Positions 61,401 through 64,000 of a stretch of 64,000 nucleotides of DNA are shown here, one piece after another. Numbering within the stretch: position 1 is the first letter of the stretch; every line of letters starts with the position of its first letter. The translations under genes and the position numbers were made by a program. Location of the stretch: positions 124,001-188,000 of the forward strand of contig NZ_QYYD01000011.1 of NCBI RefSeq assembly GCF_003591005.1. Reading direction: 5' to 3'. This DNA comes from Rhodopseudomonas palustris (GTDB taxonomy: Bacteria > Pseudomonadota > Alphaproteobacteria > Rhizobiales > Xanthobacteraceae). The notes below the pieces were generated by a model. That model ran no database searches and was not told the origin of the DNA. It saw nothing but the letters and a program-made list of their open reading frames with translations.

Positions 61401-62329
61401 CGCATGTCGTGGCGCTGGATCTGCCGGCGATCGACGCGCGGGCACCCGACGTGCTGACGCGGCTCGCGGTGTTCGCCAATCCGTGGCCCGGTGCCGAGCT
61501 GATCTACGCCTCGGCCGACGGCGCGAGCTATCAGCCGCTGGCGAGCGCGGCGGCGCGGGCAGTGGTCGGTGAGACGCTCGATCCGTTGCGGCGCGGACCG
61601 CTGGCGCGGTGGGACCGCGGCAATCGCCTGCGGGTGCGGCTGTACGGCGGCGCGCTGACGTCGCTGCCGGATGCGCGCGTGCTCGCCGGCGGCAACGCAG
61701 CGGCGGTGCAGAACGCCGACGGCGCGTGGGAGATCCTGCAATTTGCCAATGCGGAGCTGGTCGATGGACACACATACTTGCTGTCGCGCTTGCTGCGCGG
61801 CCAGGCGGGGAGCGAGCAGGCGATGCGCGATCCGCTGCCGGCCGGGGCGCCGTTCGTGCTGCTCGATGCCAATCTGGTGCCGCTGGCGCGTGGGCGCGAT
61901 GCGGTGGGCCGGCCTCGGTTGTTGCGCGTGGTCGCGGCGGCGCGCAGCCATGACGATCCCAGCGCGGTGGCGCTGACAATGACGCCCGGCGCGACGGCGC
62001 TGCGACCGCTGGCGCCAGTACATCTGCGGGCCTCGCGCGACGCCGCCGGCGTGCATCTGAGCTGGATCCGCCGCAGCCGCATCGACGCGGACAGCTGGGA
62101 CGGCGAGGTGCCGCTCGGGGAGGATAGCGAAGCCTACGTCGTCGACATCCTCACGCCCGGCGGCGCGGTGGTGCGATCGCTGAGCAGTGCGTCGCCGCAA
62201 GCGCTGTATCCGGCGGCGCTCGAGCTCGCCGATTTCGGCGCGCCGCAACCAAGCCTGCGCGTGCGCATCGCGCAGCTGTCCGCCACCGTCGGCGCCGGCT
62301 TGGCTGCCGACGCTGTGCTCGTACCTTGA
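58466..62329 (+). CDS. Baseplate 'megatron' protein, GTA TIM-barrel (gp15-like)
   Basis: A 1287-residue tail protein: N-terminal Gly/Ala-rich membrane-like segment (LMAALVLSLAGGAVGALFGP), PRVYGRARLAGQVIWATRLE, the GTA TIM-barrel-like glycosidase domain in the middle (GADWTEYGAD, VWLTEVGCPAVDKGAN, LWTWDARPYPVFP) and a C-terminal part with fibronectin-like strands (HLRASRDAAGVHLSWIRRSR). It forms the central baseplate and host-contact complex. Full family length. Confidence 0.93.
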   Translation: MAKLMAALVLSLAGGAVGALFGPAGAIAGRIAGAVVGNALDQSLFGGGSRHVEGPRLADLDIMASTEGAPIPRVYGRARLAGQVIWATRLEEVISNEESSAGGKSYGGPTTTTTTYTYFANFAVGLCEGPIGRVARIWADGKPLDLSGLNVRVYRGDEGQQPDGLIVAKEGAGNAPAYRGLAYVVFERLPLADFGNRIPQLSFEIIRPIGLLEQMMRAVTLVPGTTEFGYEPSTLVQIVDKGTSAPENRHVTEAPSDVVAALDDLQGVCPRLERVAVVVAWFGSDLRAGQCSVRPGVESRDKWLDRTIWSVDGASRDDAWLVSQVGGRPAFGGTPSDDSVRHLIAELKARGLKVTFYPFVMMDVPAGNALPNPWTGAAPQPPYPWRGRITCDPAPGRPSSPQGSAAAAGQVASFFTGGAWNYRRMILHYARLCAAAGGVDAFLIGSELRGLTRVRSGEGVYPAVQQLVALAGDAKAIAGAGTLVTYGADWTEYGADVVTPDAGEVRFPLDPLWASPAISAVGIDYYAPLADWRDDAGHLDSAIAGSTYDRDYLARNVTAGEAFDWYYADDAARAAQARAPITDGLGKPWTFRVKDIRSFWAQPHHERLGGVELAAPTAWLPMSKPVWLTEVGCPAVDKGANQPSVFPDPKSSENFSPYFSSGDRDDLIQRRYLEAIIAAFDPAFGASDARNPVSPLYGGRMIDPSAIHLWTWDARPYPVFPAAENVWSDAPNWQTGHWLSGRLGGAPLDALVAQLLADSGVGGVDSSSLREACDGYVVDRPMTPRAMIEPLAMAYAFDAAAAGGVLRFVQRGGAPAAEFGEDDLVLPDNGTPSRLTRAQETELPHEIAFGFSDALADYRRAAAASRRLVGGAARILHSDLAVVTNEAAATRRAEIFLQDLWAGRETASFALGPQHLRLAPGDVVGVTLNGRRRLFEIGEIVDAEARQLRARSIDPEVFALPQRAPRRIAPQLPAALGPAHVVALDLPAIDARAPDVLTRLAVFANPWPGAELIYASADGASYQPLASAAARAVVGETLDPLRRGPLARWDRGNRLRVRLYGGALTSLPDARVLAGGNAAAVQNADGAWEILQFANAELVDGHTYLLSRLLRGQAGSEQAMRDPLPAGAPFVLLDANLVPLARGRDAVGRPRLLRVVAAARSHDDPSAVALTMTPGATALRPLAPVHLRASRDAAGVHLSWIRRSRIDADSWDGEVPLGEDSEAYVVDILTPGGAVVRSLSSASPQALYPAALELADFGAPQPSLRVRIAQLSATVGAGLAADAVLVP

Positions 62330-62344
62330 GACAAGAGGATTGCC

Positions 62345-64000
62345 ATGACTGCTACACCCAATCTCGCGCTGCCGTTCATTGAGGCCGCGCAGGCGCAGAA
62401 GCACGTCACCCACAACGAGGCGCTGCGCATCCTCGATGCCGCGATCCAGATCGCCGTGGCCGACCGCACCCGGACGGCGCCGCCGGCGAGCCCCACCGAG
62501 GGCGAGCGCCACATCGTGGCGCCCGGTGGCAGCGGCGCCTGGGCCGGACAGGGCCAGGCGATCGCCACCTGGCAGGACGGCGCCTGGGCGTTCCTGGTGC
62601 CGAAGCCGGGCTGGTGCGTGTGGTCGATCGCCGACGACATCCTGCTGGTGTTCGACGGCGCGACCTGGCGCGACCTGCGCGACCTGCCGGTGTCGCTGGA
62701 CAACGCTCTGCATCTCGGCATCGGCACCACGGCGACGGCCCCCAATCTGCTGAGCGTCAAATCGAACGCGGCGCTGCTCGCGGCGATCGCGGCCGCCGCC
62801 GGCGGCAGCGGCGACATCCGGCTGCAGCTGTCGAAGGAGAGCGCCGCCAGGACCGCTTCGGTGGTGTTCTCCAACAATTACTCCGGCCGCGCCGAATTCG
62901 GCCTGGTCGGCTCGGATGCGTTCAAGCTCAAGGTCTCGCCGGACGGCGCCGCCTGGATCGAGGCCTTCATCATCGATCCGGCGAGCGGCAACCTGGCGCT
63001 GCCGCGCGGGCTGGCGTTGTCGGGCGTGGTCGCGCCGCCGCAGATCGCCGCCAACCAGAACGATTACGCCCCGACCGGGCTGGCGTCGGCGGCGGTGCTG
63101 CAACTGTCGTCGGACGCGGCGCGCAGCCTCAGCGGGCTCGCGGGCGGCAGCGAGGGCCGCGTTCTCGTCATCGTCAATGTCGGCAGCCAGCCGATCACGC
63201 TGCTCGACGACAGCGCCACTTCGGCCGCCGCCAACCGGTTCGCGCTCGGCGCGCCGGTTCCGGTGCTGCCGCGGCAGGCGGCGGTGCTGCGCTACGACGG
63301 CACCGCGATGCGCTGGCAGGCGCTGGCCGGCGGCGCGGCCTATGCGGTGTCGTATGGGGTCGCCCAGGCCCTCAGTCCGGCGCAGCAGGCGCAGGCACGC
63401 GCCAATGCCGGCGTGCCGGGCCGCAACTATCTGATCAACCCGAGCGGCGAAGTCGTGCAGGGCGCGATCGGCAGCCAGCCCGACGCCAGCTACGATTTCG
63501 ACCAGTGGCTGACGCTGACGCAGGACGCCGCGGTGAGCGTCAGCAGCCTGCCCGACGCCGAGGCCGGCACGCCGACCATGATGCGGTCGCTGCAGTCCGC
63601 CGCGGCGCCGCAGCGGTTCGGCCGGATCCAGTGGCTGGAAAAACTGCTGTGCCGGGAGCTGCGCGGCCAGACGGTGGTGCTGTCGGCCAGGGTACGGTGC
63701 TCGTCGGCGATCACGCTGCGCTACGCCATCGTCGAATGGACCGGCACCGCCGACGCGATCACCAAGGACTTGATCGCGGATTGGGCGAGCGCCAGCCCGA
63801 CCGCCGGCAATTTCTTCACCGCGGCCTCGACCGTGGTGGTCGGCACCGGCGCCACCACGCTTGCCGCCAATACGCTGACCGACCTTCTGCCGCTCAGCGG
63901 CACGGTGTCGCCCGTGATGAACAATCTCGCGGTCCTGTTCTGGACCGACGCGGCGCAGCCGCAGAACGTCACGCTCGACATCGGCAAGGTCAAGCTCGAG
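62345..64000 (+). CDS. DUF2793 tail fibre/receptor-binding-type protein (3' truncated)
   Basis: Open from the ATG at 62345 (AGAGGATTGCC upstream) to the window edge: at least 552 residues. The N-terminal DUF2793 module is clear (NLALPFIEAAQAQKHVTHNE, ILDAAIQIAVADRTRTAPPA), which attaches to phage tails. It is followed by strand-rich fibre-like repeats and a stretch beginning GRNYLINPSGEVVQG that resembles a carbohydrate-binding fibre head. The C-terminus is outside the window. Adjacent to gp15, it is probably the tail fibre. Confidence 0.88.
   Translation, partial: MTATPNLALPFIEAAQAQKHVTHNEALRILDAAIQIAVADRTRTAPPASPTEGERHIVAPGGSGAWAGQGQAIATWQDGAWAFLVPKPGWCVWSIADDILLVFDGATWRDLRDLPVSLDNALHLGIGTTATAPNLLSVKSNAALLAAIAAAAGGSGDIRLQLSKESAARTASVVFSNNYSGRAEFGLVGSDAFKLKVSPDGAAWIEAFIIDPASGNLALPRGLALSGVVAPPQIAANQNDYAPTGLASAAVLQLSSDAARSLSGLAGGSEGRVLVIVNVGSQPITLLDDSATSAAANRFALGAPVPVLPRQAAVLRYDGTAMRWQALAGGAAYAVSYGVAQALSPAQQAQARANAGVPGRNYLINPSGEVVQGAIGSQPDASYDFDQWLTLTQDAAVSVSSLPDAEAGTPTMMRSLQSAAAPQRFGRIQWLEKLLCRELRGQTVVLSARVRCSSAITLRYAIVEWTGTADAITKDLIADWASASPTAGNFFTAASTVVVGTGATTLAANTLTDLLPLSGTVSPVMNNLAVLFWTDAAQPQNVTLDIGKVKLE

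Noticed and set aside
60962-63103. 713-codon minus-strand frame over gp15 and the fibre gene
   Set aside because: Antisense shadow crossing a genuine gene boundary.
1-64000. Integrase, attachment sites or tRNA bordering the GTA cluster or island
   Set aside because: I looked for integrase or transposase genes and tRNA-like cloverleafs and found none I could support.

Overview
The window is high-GC alphaproteobacterial chromosome, most likely Rhodopseudomonas or a close Bradyrhizobium relative (Nitrobacteraceae). The evidence is the base composition, the families present (TAXI-type TRAP receptor, metacaspase with DUF4189 tail, DUF4403 protein), several palindromic intergenic repeat families typical of these genera, and a gene transfer agent (GTA)-type cluster. 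This is inference from protein content, not a taxonomic test.

Positions 1-15414 are ordinary chromosome: the 3' part of a branched-chain amino acid ABC binding protein; a translationally coupled siderophore receptor/PepSY/small membrane protein operon; a caspase-like protein; a candidate suhB/mmgR-like small RNA with its terminator; a serine hydrolase; a decayed BrnA-type antitoxin; an Ntn-type amide hydrolase; an MFS exporter; a TAXI receptor; a Flp pilin; and small membrane proteins.

From 15900 to the right edge runs a GTA or HK97-like structural cluster, all on the + strand but broken by cargo: portal (15900), two small genes (17972, 18196), prohead protease (18704), major capsid (21241), small and large terminase (28235, 29076), head-tail connector (32160), closure protein (32723), DUF3168 (33220), major tail protein (33644), GTA gp10 and its small partner (35446, 35760), a short tape measure (35960), DUF2460 gp12 (40813), DUF2163 gp13 (56459), NlpC/P60 gp14 (57377), the gp15 megatron protein (58466) and a DUF2793 tail protein running off the edge (62345).

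The interruptions hold the most interesting content. Between protease and capsid lies a polymorphic-toxin/immunity pair, followed by a decayed second copy of the same cassette, with three copies of a palindromic repeat at the boundaries. Between capsid and terminase lies an AT-richer island (22620-27135) of two convergent three-gene operons. The left operon is P-loop kinase, BpsA/NPPW methyltransferase-like protein and an unknown protein. The right operon is a second unknown protein, an ImmA/IrrE peptidase and a PIN-like protein with a Cys cluster. The two unknown proteins are paralogous, one in each operon. This is the best candidate here for an undescribed (possibly defence) system. Next to it are a duplicated terminase-small-subunit fragment and a decayed hicAB locus. 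Between tape measure and gp12 lie secreted proteins including a trypsin-like and a zinc metalloprotease.

Between gp12 and gp13 lie 15 kb of ordinary genes: GGDEF-EAL protein, YeeE/YedE transporter, AlkB, NAD(P)HX dehydratase, phosphatase, DUF4403, epoxide hydrolase-like protein, cytochrome P460, PAS histidine kinase with FixJ-type regulator, and an SDR. They are preceded by a deletion scar joining remnants of an IetS-like subtilase and a NodT-type outer membrane factor. No integrase, intact transposase, tRNA, rRNA or CRISPR array was recognised.
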